From the NCBI RefSeq assembly GCF_001411555.2, contig NC_049902.1, positions 10,979,888-11,043,887 of the forward strand: DNA of 64,000 nucleotides, written 5' to 3'. This DNA comes from Juglans regia. Taxonomy: Eukaryota; Streptophyta; Magnoliopsida; Fagales; Juglandaceae. Position 1 is the stretch's first letter. Each line of letters begins with the position of its first letter. The notes under the pieces were generated by a model, which was not told the DNA's origin, did not search any database, and was given only the letters and a program-made list of their open reading frames with translations. The translations under genes and the position numbers were made by a program. Of the stretch, positions 33,939 to 45,271 are shown in pieces.

Positions 33939-36690
33939 TGTAACGCCACAAACCCGGTTGGCCTGGAGAATTACTACTTGTCACCTAAAAACATGTTTCC
34001 CAACACAACTAAAATAAAACTCCAAAACTTTATTAGCAAAACTCAATCTCATGTACTCTAAAAAACCACATTGAAAACTCTACAAAGTCATTACTGCAAC
34101 AAAATAAACTAAGGAGTCCAAAATCTCCCAGTAGTCATAACAAACCAAACTAATACTTTCATAAGTCTTACTAAACCCAAGCCCAAGATATAATTAAATC
34201 TAAAAGACATTAAAACTAAAGGACAATAGAATTCCTTCTTCTAACATTCTCTCCTCAGCTTAATCATGCTCACCAATCTAATCCAGGTTCTCAGTTGGAC
34301 TCTCCACATCATCTGAAAAATATTATGAAGATAGGAGGTGAGTTATCAACAACTCAGTAAGCAGAGGACATATGCTAGCTTGCAAACATGAGCATTTACA
34401 AAGTATAGCATGCAGAACAAAATATTTTCCAGAGTTATCATGTAGAACATAACATATTTTTAAAAGTAACAGAGCGATGGTTTTAAGACAAGTAAAACCC
34501 GTAATACTTTGGCATAACATAAACTGAGTATTATCATCACATCAAAATAGAGCATCACACATAGCAGAGACCATGTTTCACTCCCGTGGTAGGGTTGTGC
34601 TAACCCCGGTGGCCAAACCAAGCAGAGACAAATGTGAAATCTTTCCTTTATTCTTCTCGGAGCCCCGAGTGTGCACACAGGAAAGACCACAATAAAACCA
34701 CTTTGTTTCCAAAGTGGGTGCACTCAGAGACAGAGAAGTTGATACCAACTCAAACAGAGCAGAGCATAACAGAGCAGAGCAGAGACAGAGTCAGATACAA
34801 ATACCAGTACACCATGCCAAAGGTTTTCAGATGTTATATCAAAATAATACGGAGTACCAAAACAAAATCAGACAGTTTACACACACTGACAACAAAAGCC
34901 AGAACATCTTTCTAAATAAATGTACAATTTTCCATATTCTCAATATCACTCCCTTTTTCAAATTTCAGAAATCACATGATAAAATTTAGCTCATGTCTAT
35001 ACAATGCATGTCAGAACATATTTTTATTTTTTCATAAAGATTTGATGAATAATGTAGATAAGCGACTGAGGTTGATCTTTGTTTTTCCCAAGTTCCCATT
35101 ACATCACAAAATATGCAAGTTTTCATAAGGTCAACCTCAATCTTATTAACTTGTATAAAACCTAGCATAGGAACCCCGCTTACCTAGACAACTTAGATTT
35201 TCAGAATTTTCCTAAAAAATGTCGAGTCGAATATAAATCGTCACCTATAAAAATAATCACATAATTTCTGTAAGTTTTCAATCAAACACGGATTTCGATA
35301 TTTAAGCCTAAACTTATAAAATAACCTATTTTAATTTCTCAAAACTTAAAACCCTCATAATCCCAAAATATATCATCACTTCCTAAAAATACCAATATCC
35401 ACCATGACCAACGTCAAACTCAAAACACCAATACTTAAACCCGAAACAGCCAACAAATTTCATAGCATAAACCAATCACACAAACAACTTCATCATCCAA
35501 TTCAACCGACCCCCTTACTCCTCGGACTCAGTCTGGCACAACCAACCAATTTACAGTAAATATGAATTAGCGTAGAAATACTTTTAAATCTCAAAAGTTC
35601 TTTGGGAAAATACTTACAATGCTATAATATAATTTTTTAAAGATCACAGAGATGCTAGAAGCGGCAACGCAGCAACAAAACAGTGCCAAATGCACTGTGG
35701 CCGTGGGTCTCAAAAACCCACTTTTGAATGGGTGTAAACGAAGACCCGAGATTGATAGGGTAGGGCTTAGGGATGTCAGTGAAGCTAGTGGTGGTGGTGG
35801 TTGGCCGTGGGTGGCAGCGTAGAGAGCAGTCGAAGACTAAAATACCCAAAACGGAAATATTGATGATGGGGCTTCACCGGTGATAAATTGGAGGTGGGGT
35901 TGGGTCCATTGGGTTGCTAGGAGGTCGAGGATGATGTGGTGAGAAGATGGTGGCCGGAGGTGGCGCGACGACGGCGCAGCGGCGTAAGGAGTGTCGCGGC
36001 TTGGTGTGGTGCGTGGGGGCTATCGGCGGCGAGTTAGGGGCTGAAATCATAGGGGGGTGATCGCCGGTCGAAGGGGTGGTGAGAGGGAGGGGCGGTGTTG
36101 GTCACCGCCGGCGCACGATGGCGGGCTGGGGGACGACGCAAGGACGGAGAGAAGAGAGAGGGAGAGATGTAAGCGCGGGAATGATTAAAATGAAGGGAAA
36201 GAGATAAGGTCAAATTTCCACATCTTGAGTTACAAAAATAATCCAACGGAAACAATTTCAAAACAATAAGTAAAATAAAATAATTCAAATGTAATAATTA
36301 AAATGAAAATAAATAATTAATGCCAACAATAAGTTAATTAAATATGAAAAACAATTTAAATATATTACAATAATCAATTATAAGAAAGCACTTCAAAATA
36401 ATTTTCACAAAATTAAAATCATAAAAATAAACTCACTAAAAATCCAACAAATTTTAAAACAAGAGAATAAATTTTTAAATTAATAACAAATAATATTTCA
36501 ATTAAAAATACACTAATGATGTGTATTTTAAGATGGTGTTTGATATAAAACGATGAATTTTTTAAGATCCTTGGCAATACAATATATAGTGATTGTTACC
36601 GCATCACAGAAATATGGTAATAAAGTACGAATCTATCAAATTGTGTAAACCTTTTAAAGATTTTAGATTACACAGGACGGGTCACATTCT
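33939..36690 (-). mobile_element. LTR-like unit, 2.9-kb family, copy C (minus strand)
   Basis: The plus-strand left edge TGTAACGCCACAAACCCGG is the reverse complement of the family's 3' end. Reading the minus strand, the family acceptor (TTTTTCAG ending at 34313), donor (GTAAGC at 35183), the CCACTTTG-GAAA-CAAAGTGG hairpin (34717-34698) and the CTC-GGGGCTCC-GAG region are all present, giving a putative 871-nt intron. The far end is uncertain; TGTGACCCGTCC on the minus strand near 36690 is the best candidate, giving about 2.75 kb, but the flanks AGGCT and TTCTA do not match, so one end may be truncated or misplaced. It has no coding domain. Confidence 0.65.
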
Positions 36691-37379
36691 AAATTGATGG
36701 GAGCATAATACTGTCTGCAGGCTATCAGCAACAGCAAAAATCCAAGACCCAGCAACAGCACAAGGCAGCAACACTGCAAATGAGAAATAAAGCAAACAAA
36801 GCAAAAATAGATGACAATTAATTTATCAATACTTAAATTATAATATATAATTGATTTATATTTTCTTAAGCTAACATTGATTTATCAATACTTAATTTAT
36901 AATATATAATTGAATTTACATTCTCTGATTTTTCTAAAAATATATCAGAAAAAACTATGTAAATATTAAAATAAAATCCTAATCTTACTTATGATAACAG
37001 CTAATGATAAATCATGTTTTTTAATTTAAAGGAAAAAGAATTCTGAATAATCACTCAAAACAATATATCAAACATGATATAGATAAATTACAAAACACTC
37101 CTAACTGCATTTATAATTTATAAGGCAAACCAACTGACCAAGTTTCAAATGATGAAGAAGAATAGAAAATCTAAACTCATGGAAATCCAAACACGAAAAT
37201 AAAATTATAAAATTAATATCCAATAATTAGATAACATAAAACATTCATAGCCGGCCTCAAATGGCAATGGGAGAAGAAAAAGGTAAAGCTCTTTTTCACA
37301 TTCATCACCACAGATGATTCTTATTGGATTAGCTAAAAGCTAAATCTAATGAGTATTTAGCTATTAAAGAGTAAAATAT
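36691..37379. other. AT-rich intergenic DNA with a 40-bp direct repeat
   Basis: TTTATCAATACTTAA, then TTATAATATATAATTGA, occurs at about 36822 and again at about 36880. Otherwise I see no gene or element boundary. Confidence 0.5.
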
Positions 37380-37892
37380 GCTCACATTGGATTAGTCAAA
37401 TTCCAAATATTTGAAATTTAGTTACAGTGACTTTCAAAAGTTTTTCCAAATTTGAAGGTTATTGTACATACATCAAATATATATTTTATTAATTATTTCT
37501 CTCTCACTTTCTTTCTCTCACATATTTTATCACAATTAATATATTAATTTGACTTAGTGATATATTAATTTAATAAGAATATGGTTATTAATTAACATAT
37601 AATAGGTAGAATAGTAAAATATGATAAAATTAAATAAATTAATAATTAAATAAATTAAATATTTTTGAAATTATTAGTTATTCATTACTATATAATGAAT
37701 AAATATATAATCTAATGTGGAGATTTAATGTGAATAACTAAAATAAAATTCATCTTATATTATTTTATTATTATATAATAAAAAAATAGCTATTCCAATG
37801 TGAAGATTTATGTGAATGGAATAGTCAAAAGTTAAATTTCTCTTACATTCATCAAAATTGTCCTTTAATTTTGACTAATCCAACGAGAGTGC
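37380..37892. mobile_element. Candidate MITE of about 513 bp
   Basis: GCTCACATTGGATTAGTCAA at the left and TTTGACTAATCCAACGAGAG at the right are inverted counterparts (CTCACATTGGATTAGTC against CTCTCGTTGGATTAGTC). The interior is very AT-rich and non-coding. Exact ends and target duplication could not be fixed, so the superfamily is not assigned. Confidence 0.55.
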
Positions 37893-38222
37893 GAATGAAG
37901 ATATAATGCTGAGCCTAAATTTATGATTTTGAATAAACTGAACTCATCTCCTTGCACGCAGTAAACAAAACCATTGGCCGCTATTACAAATCACATTTTA
38001 ACCAAGAATAGAAACAATATGTCTCTCTCTCTCTCTCTCTATATGCAGATCATGCAGATGTGTATATATATATAGAAGCATGAAAATCTCTACCAACATA
38101 TATACTTTCTGCATACCCGTCAAGGGTAAGTGCACGTACCCAAAAATAAAGATCGGGTCCCAACTCCCAAGCATAAAGAGCTTCTGAAGTAGAACCAAAC
38201 AATGACAAAAGATGACCAATAC
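37893..38222. repeat. Non-coding stretch with CT and TA microsatellites
   Basis: A TCTCTCTC run lies at 38021-38040 and TATATATATA near 38063-38073. No continuation of the CAAX-protease exons is visible in it. Confidence 0.6.
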
Positions 38223-38547
38223 CCCTTATCTAAAAACAGTATCTCTGCCTTCTCGTCTAAATTTGGCTCCTCAATGCGGAGTCCTAGATATGGTATAACT
38301 ACTGCCTCTACCAACCCTGTCAAAACAAAACTGCTTGGGAAACAAAATTAATTTCATTCCTTGTCAAAAACCAAAGAAATGCCTCAGACAATACTCATAT
38401 AGATAGTTTGTTTCACAATCTTTCAGCACGCACACAAAGGGGAAAAAAATGAAACCTTAATCCGTAAGCAAGCGAAGTCAAGGAAATGGTTTCCCATTCC
38501 CAGGGCACATCCCATCGCTTCAAAATGGGCCAGTCCAACCCAGTTTC
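38223..38547 (-). pseudogene. Two exons of a CAAX-protease (CPBP/ABI)-like gene, fragment
   Basis: On the minus strand, exon 38547-38456 begins after a TTTTGTTCAG acceptor and encodes WPILKRWDVPWEWETISLTS then LAYGL. A GT donor at 38455 and AG at 38331 define a 125-nt intron. Exon 38330-38223 continues in phase with SFVLTGLVEAVVIPYLGLRI, then DEKAEILFLDKG, and ends at GG|GTATTG. The spliced frame is open and reads through smoothly. I recognise the pattern as the region preceding the protease core in plant plastid CAAX amino-terminal protease-like proteins; this is recalled, not searched. The catalytic EExxxR part is not found downstream, so this is a gene fragment, although its splice sites are intact. 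Confidence 0.6.
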
Positions 38548-38598
38548 CTGAACAAAATTACCAAAGGGTATTCGTAACTTGCTCTGTTTTTTGGTGCA

Positions 38599-38998
38599 GA
38601 AAACAGGGGCAATCCGTGAGGTTGAGGGTGCTATTTTCAGATGTGTAGGGTGCTGCAAGGCGGGATCGTCCGTTCCGGTTGATGTCGATAGCAGCCTCGT
38701 AGTCTATGTAAGGAAGTCCATCCTTAATCGATGAGGATGATCGAACATTAGGGATTGACTCTATTTCTGTAAACTTGTAAAAACATTTGTCTTTCAACTG
38801 GGTTTTTTCAACTAGGTTTATGATGATGAAAGAAATAAACGGCAGGTATAGCAAACCTGGTGATTCTCGGCCACTTCGCACCGTTGGTGGAAGAGACAGT
38901 TGGACTTCCAACATGTTGCAGATCTTCGGTGAAGTCGAAGACTTTGTTTCACCGCTTGATGTATAATAGAGGCGTTTCACATCTAGACAACTCTTCAT
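38599..38998 (-). other. Unidentified spliced open frame, minus strand
   Basis: From an ATG at 38998 the minus strand is open through MLEVQLSLPPTVRSGRESP to a possible donor at 38856, and from an acceptor at 38767 through SIKDGLPYIDYEAAIDINRN to about 38599. The proposed 90-nt intron is itself in frame, so splicing is not required. The composition is protein-like but I recognise no family. It could be upstream exons of the CAAX-protease-like gene or part of a different captured gene. A duplicated segment (ATCAAGCGGTGAAACAAAGT at 38941-38962 and about 39025-39045) lies at its start. Confidence 0.35.
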
Positions 38999-39045
38999 AC
39001 GTATAATAGCGGTGTTCCACATCTGACTTTGTTTCACCGCTTGAT

Positions 39046-39889
39046 GTTTCAGATCACCTCTCTCATTTCACTTGGTGTAAGTCTCTCTTTGCAAGCTTTC
39101 ATTTTCGAATTTTAAGCAATTGAAAACTTGGCTTTTATATAATTAAATAGATATATGATCCTCTCAACATACTTCTTAAGATTATACTTGAGGCACTTTA
39201 CTTACCAGGAGCTTGTTGCTGATCATAGTGGCTCATGACTGATAAAATCCGATGCTTACGAAATGCGCGCGAGAGAGAGAGAGAGAGGGTCGGATGAGAG
39301 GTTGAGGAATTTTGAGTGGATTTACAAGTCTTGTAAAAGGAATTAAAATGTCATGCACGCGCTTGTGGAGAATTTGAGGCTAATGAGGGGACGGCAACGA
39401 GGCGTTGGCCTTCGGAAATTTCAACATAGCTGCCGATAAATCGGATAAACAAATGCCATGTCTGACAAAGCCACGCATAAAATGTTTGGTGCATGTTATG
39501 AAATGGTTCTGTTCGTGCCGGAGGATCACACCTGCAAATAGAAAACTGCCACTTGTCAACCGATGAAGTCATATATATAGATATATATATCCCAGTAAGA
39601 AAAACCAATGGACTTTCATGTATTTAAAGTTTTATACATCCGCACCATAATTAAGAAAAAGTTCTATAGAAATTTTGATCAACACTCCTTTGCTATGTAT
39701 TATTTGGATTTAAGAACATGTGTTTTCTATTTTAACCTATTGTGGTTTGGATTTTTAAGCAATAGCTTATGTACTATTTTATTACTATTTTCGATTATTT
39801 TTAACCTAATTAAGAATTGCCACTTGTCAATTTTTTTATTTTTTTTAGAAAAATTTACCTAAATCTTTTTTGTTTTTTTTGTTTTTTTT
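39046..39889. other. Intergenic; GA run and TA-rich sites
   Basis: GAGAGAGAGAGAGAG occurs at 39271-39286 and TATATATAGATATATATAT near 39571-39589. I see no supported coding region. Confidence 0.45.
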
Positions 39890-40055
39890 TAAGAGATGGC
39901 AAGGATGTCCGATGTTCTGTGATGTTTTTATGGCTGACAACTAGGACACTAGGGAGTTCTGAAAGAAGATTACTGATTTTCTGGCTTCTTTCGAGGAAGT
40001 GAAGACGTGGAGGAGCACTAGACTAACTCACTTTTTTGAAAGGCTTGTCGATGAC
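39890..40055 (+). other. Exon-like fragment with GTAAGA donor
   Basis: After two in-frame stops the sequence is open as KKITDFLASFEEVKTWRSTR then LTHFFERLVDDS and meets GTAAGA at 40059. It has the texture of a real exon of a decayed gene, but I cannot name it. It may belong with the exon at 40679. Confidence 0.3.
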
Positions 40056-40678
40056 TCGTAAGAACAACCCTTCCCTTCCTTCCTGTGCTAGTAGTTCTAG
40101 TGGCCTTTGACTTGTAGGGAGAGACTAGGGGAAGGGCAGAGCCTTGCCTTGCAGTAGGAAGGTGTTCGTAGCTAGGACGAGCATTCTTGTTAGGAAAGCC
40201 AGATCCACTTTTGGCAAAAAAATAAATAGGAGTCTTGTTGAATCCGAACTTATGGCAAAGAATTGTTGGAGCTTCCTATCTGATAGAAAAGGAACCCATG
40301 ATCATGAACTGATCTTACCTGGGATCTCAAGTACCAAGTGGCTGAGAATCTTATGTCAAAAGGACCAATGATGATGAAGTAGCAAGGCCTTGAAGAAAGA
40401 ATTTTAATTCTTGCATCTTCTTACCTATACTTCTTCTCATTTTCTTTTGTTTGGATTCAAAGATGTTCCTCGTTCTTGGTTTGCAAAGTAAAGAATTTGA
40501 GCTTGCAGGATCATGGAATTTAGGCTTTCTCTACTAGTGCAAGTGGTCAAGGATTGCTTGATCAATTTGGAGGCACTTCCATCTCCGAGAAGTGTATTTG
40601 ATGAATTTATTTAGCTGTGGAGTATTTTTCGTTTTTGTATTGTTTGCTGATCAACTAGTATTTTATTCAATGATATAG
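40056..40678. other. Non-coding or decayed intron sequence between exon-like pieces
   Basis: Contains short open stretches (40144-40371) without recognisable domains. Confidence 0.3.
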
Positions 40679-40747
40679 GGAAAGAACTCCACAGTTTGTT
40701 GTTCAAGCTTATATGGTCGGGCCAAAGAATGCGAATCTTCAGGAGAC

Positions 40748-43700
40748 AGGTCTATTGAAGATCAGCTATTGTGATGTTTATTTACTAGGAACTCTTCATG
40801 TTCTTATTTATGTTTTACTATTTTAAGCTTTCCTATTATTAGCTTGTGTTGGAAGTTGTATTTCTGTTTTTAATGAAGTTTGTAAGTCTCAATGTAAGCT
40901 TATATAAACGTGCTCAATGGAAGATGAATAGCAGAACCATAGAATCAATCCATGAACAATTGGGTTGAGGTTTCTCAAGAATATTACCCTGTTTTGCTTC
41001 TCTGTTTCATTGTTCTTAACACCAACAATTTGCATCAGAGCAACTAGGTTCATCTGAGGGTTGAAAATGGCTACCTTTGGAGCAACAACATCAGTTCCTT
41101 TTTTCAGTGGTGAAAACTACGATTATTGGAGCATTAAAATGAAGACTTTTTCCTTATCTCAAGATCTATGGGATGTTGTGCAAAAAGGAGTGACAATACC
41201 AACAAAAGGAGTCTCGGATTCAACTCAATCCAAGCAAGAAAGCACAAAGGGTGCAACAGCCTTATTCTTCCTTCAACAAGTTGTGTCTGAATCAATCTTT
41301 CCAAGATTGATGAGGGCTAATACTTCAAAAGGAGCATGGGAAATTATGCAGTCCGAATTTCAAGGAAATGCAAAGGTAAAACTTATTAAACTTCAAGATT
41401 TAAGAAGTGAGTCTGAAAACTTAAAAATGAAGGAATCTGAAGAAGTAAAAGAATATTGCTCCAGATTAATTGAATTAGTTAATCAGATGCGTGCTCATGG
41501 TGAAGAGGTGACTGATCAAAGGATTGTTCAAAAGATTTTGATCAATTTACCTGAGAAGTATGATCATATTGTGGCAGCAATCGAGGAGTCAAAGGACTTG
41601 CAAATTCTGTCAGTCACTGAGCTGATGGGATCACTTCAAGCTCATGAACAAAGGGTAGCAAGAAGGGGTGATGGTTCCTTGGAGCATGCTTTCCAATCCA
41701 AGGTGAATCTGAAGAACAAGAAAACAAAAGATTATAAGAAAAAGCCTCATAGAGATCAAAAGAATTTTGATTATAAAGAAGGCAAGTTGAAAGGAAAAAT
41801 GGGAGAATTTCCACCATGTGGTGTTTGTAAAAAAAAAAACCACTTGGAGAAAAATAGCTATCATGTCTGGAAGCCTCAATGCTGGAATTGTAAGAAGTTT
41901 GGGCACATGGGAAAAGATTGTAGATTTAAAAAAAATCACCAAGCTCACTACTCTGAAGAAAAGGAAGAGAATGAGCATTTATTTTTCACATGTCAAGCCC
42001 TCACTCAAAAAGAAAAATTCTGGTTTATTGACAGTGGTTGTCACAACCATATGGCTTCTGATGAAACGAGTTTCACTGATCTGGACGCCTCTATTAAAGC
42101 CAAAGTCAAGATGGGAAATGGAGAACATGTTGAATCTAGAGGAAAAGGCACAGTGGCCATCTCAACAAAGAAATGTACTAAGTTTATTAAAGATGTATTA
42201 CTTGTTCCTTCTCTTGATCAAAATTTGTTAAGTGTCAGCCAAATGATGGAAAATGGTTATTCCTTGTGTTTTGAGAATGATTTGTGTAAAATATATGATG
42301 AAAAAAGTAAAATGGAATTGGCTGAAGTAAAACTGGGGAGAAGTAGAAATTTTCCCATTCAATGGAGCTTTCCTAAGGCTATGGTGGCAACAGTGGATGA
42401 GACAATGTTATGGCACCAAAGATTTGGGCATTACAGTCTCATTTCTTTGAGATTATTGCATCAGAAGGGGATGATGAGAGACTTACCTTTCCTGGAAAAA
42501 GAAATTGAAGTATGTGAAGGGTGCATGGTTGGAAAACAACACAAACTACCATTCCTTTCAGAAAGCAATTGGAGAGCTAAAGAAAAATTACAATCAAGCC
42601 AAAAAAGTTTTTGGAGTTTTTAAGAAGTTCAAACTAGTAGTTGAGAAGCAATCAGGCCAAAAAATCAAATTTTTAAGGAGTGATAGAGGCAGTGAATATA
42701 ACTCCAAAGAATTTGAAAAATTTTGTGAAGCTAAGGGGATAGAACATCAGCTATCTGTGGCCTATTATCCACAATAGAATGAAGTGTCCGAGAGAAAGAA
42801 TAGGACAGTCATGGAATGGCAAGATGCATGTTACTTGAGAAAAAATTGCCCCAAGAATTCTAGGGTGAAGCAATGTACACTGCTGTGTTCTTGCTCAATC
42901 GTGTGCCTACAAAAGCAGTTGAAAGTCAGACACCTTTTGAAGCTTGGAGTGGAATTAAACCCCTCTGCAAGTTTTTTAAGGGTTTTTGGTTGTATTTGTT
43001 ATATTCATTTTCCATCTCAAAAGAGAACTAAGCTGGAAGAGAAAGCAGAAAAAGGGATATTTGTCAGATACAACAACATTTCAAATGGTTTTCGAATTTT
43101 CAACTTGAAAACAAGAAAACTGGTTGTGAGCCGAGATGTGAGGTTTAATGAAAATGTATCTTGGGATTGGGAAGCTGAGAAAATGATTAAACAAACTGTA
43201 GAGGTACCAGTCGAGTCACTAATAGAAGAAGAAACAAAAGTTGAAGCCTGAGATTCTCAACAAACTGAAACCAAAAGCTCCACTGCCGATCAATTGTCCT
43301 CTGATCACAGTGATGAAGAGTCATCTCCTGAATCTGCCATAAGAAGAACAAGGTTGCTAAGAGAAGTGTATGAGCAGTGCAATTATGTCACTCTTGAACC
43401 TGTAAGCTTTACTACAGCATCAAAAGAAGAAGTCTGGCAGAAAGCTATGAATGAAGAAATAAAAATGATTGAAAAAAATGAAACTTGGGAGTTGGTTTCT
43501 CAACCTGCAAACAAGGATGTCACTGGTGTAGAATGGATTTATAAAACCAAATGGAATCCCGATGGTTCAATATTAAAGCACAAAGCAAGATTGGTAGTTA
43601 AAGGATATGTGCAGCAGTTTGGAGTTGATTACAATGAAACTTTTGCACTTGTTGCAAGAATGGATACAATTAGAGCATTGGTGTCACTTGCAACTCAAAA

Positions 43701-45209
43701 AGGTTGGGAAATCTTGCAATTAGATGTGAAGTCAGCATTCCTAAATGGTGTGCTGGAAGAAGAGGTTTATGTCAATCAACCGGAGGGGTTTGAAAAAGAA
43801 GAAGGCAAAGTTTACAAGCTAAAAAAAACTTTGTATGGACTAAAACTGGCACCACAAGCTTGGTAAGGGAGAATTGACAATTATTTTACTGAGCAAGGTT
43901 TTAGGAGGAGCAAAAGTGAACCAACTTTATATATAAAGTCTCAAAACAGTGCTGATTAATCATTGTGTCTTTATATGTTGATGATCTTGTTTTCACAGGA
44001 AGCAATCCTAAAATGCTTGAGGAATTTGAAAGGGATATATGATGGCAAGCTTTGAGATGAATGGTTTGGGAAAAATGTATTATTTCTTAGGCATGGAAAT
44101 AAGTCAAGAAAAGAATGGAGTTTTCTATGCTCAAAAGAAATATACTGAAGACTTATTGAAAAGATTCAACATGACAGGTTGTAAACCTGTAGCAACACCA
44201 TTGATTCCAAATGAAAAACTGAGAAAGGATGATGATGGGAAGAAAGTGGATGCATCAACATATAGAAGTTTAGTGGGAAGTCTACTATACTTATGCAATA
44301 CCAGACCTGATATTTTATTTGCTACTAGTTTGCTTTTAAGGTTTATGCAAAGTCCTAGTCAAATTCATTTTGGCACTTCCAAGAGGATTTTGGGGTATTT
44401 GCAAGGAACAATCAATTTTGGCATTTGGTATGAGAAAACATCAAGTACAAAGCTGGTAGGCTTTACTGACAGTGATTGGGCAGGCTCATATGATGATATG
44501 AGAAGCACTTCAGGATATTGCTTCAGCCTTGGCTCTGCTATGTTCTCTTGGAGTTCAAGAAAACAAGGAAATGTAGCTCAATCCACAGCCAAGATTGAGT
44601 ATGTAGCTGCTGCTGGATATACAAACCATGCCATTTGGTTAAGGAGAATTCTTGAAGACATGGGTGAAAAGCAACTTGGTTCTACTCAAATATTTTGTGA
44701 CAACAAATCAGCTATTACGATTGCCAAAAATCCTGTCCAGCATAGTAGAACTAAACATATAGCTGTCAAATATCATTTCTTGCGTGAAGTAGAATCAAAT
44801 GGAGAAATTGAGATGAAATTTTGTCGGTCTGAAGAACAAATTGCAGATATTTTTACCAAAGCACTCCCTCGAAGCAAGTTTCAGTTTCTCAGATCACAGC
44901 TTGGTGTAACTGGAAATCACATCAAGGAGGAGTATTGAAGATCAGTTATTGTGATGTTTATTTCCTAGGAACTCTTCATGTTCTTATTTATGTTTTACTA
45001 TTTTAAGCTTTCCTATTATTAGCTTGTGTTGGAAGTTGTATTTCTTTAATGAAGTTTGTAAGTCTCAATCTAAGCTTATATAAATGTGTTCAATGGAAGA
45101 TGAATAACAGAACCATAGAATCAATCCGTGAACAATTGGGTTGAGGTTTCTCAAGAATATTACCCTGTTTTACTTCTCTGTTTTCATTGTTCTTAACACC
45201 AACAAGGTC
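40748..45209 (+). mobile_element. Copia element with TA...CA LTR termini and target duplication AGGTC
   Basis: 5' LTR 40753-41027 (275 bp) and 3' LTR 44933-45204 (272 bp) both start TATTGAAGATCAG and end ACACCAACA. AGGTC flanks the whole element (40748-40752 and 45205-45209). The primer region after the 5' LTR is TTTGCATCAGAGC, a degraded match to the usual TGGTATCAGAGC; AAGGAGGAG precedes the 3' LTR. By eye the LTRs differ by 8 substitutions and 2 small indels, about 3 percent. The total length is 4452 bp. Confidence 0.9.
41061..44938 (+). pseudogene. Copia gag-pol polyprotein with integrase-core deletion
   Basis: The start at 41061 (or the ATG two codons downstream) opens a 520-codon frame: gag (FSGENYDYWSIKMKTF to about residue 200), zinc knuckle CWNCKKFGHMGKDC (about residue 274), protease FIDSGCHNHM (about 322), pre-integrase LWHQRFGHYS (about 452). 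Near 42585 the sequence jumps from the pre-integrase tail to the VFKKFK segment, losing the stretch that should carry the first catalytic aspartate of integrase, and shifts frame. LRSDRGSEY and SERKNRTV remain, with a TAG between them at about 42775. Stops follow at 43249 and 43864. RT keeps YVDD at 43974-43985. RNase H and the C-terminus are open from 44039 to 44938, and the stop overlaps the start of the 3' LTR. It is non-functional. Confidence 0.9.
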
Positions 45210-45271
45210 CAATTTGTCTCAAATTCCAGCAAACATTGAGTAATTATGAAGACATGAAGAGTTATGTATAA

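Larger units (their letters stand above)
40679..45271 (+). pseudogene. Terminal exon of an unidentified gene, split by a Copia insertion
   Basis: An acceptor (ATATAG) at 40678 is followed by an open frame RTPQFVVQAYMVGPKNANLQ ending at 40752, where the Copia element begins. Directly after the element and its duplicated AGGTC the same phase resumes at 45210 with ICLKFQQTLSNYEDMKSYV and a stop TAA at 45269-45271. Counting one copy of AGGTC, the two parts join without a frame change into an open frame of 44 codons. The gene is not recognised. The Copia insertion interrupts this frame 20 codons before its stop. Confidence 0.5.

Noticed and set aside
29406..36690. Copies B and C as one large inverted repeat (a possible giant foldback)
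   Set aside because: Copy B has its own TGATG duplication and C is diverged from it, so they are separate insertions in opposite orientation.
41614..41978. Minus-strand frames inside the Copia gag
   Set aside because: Shadows of the gag-pol frame on the opposite strand.
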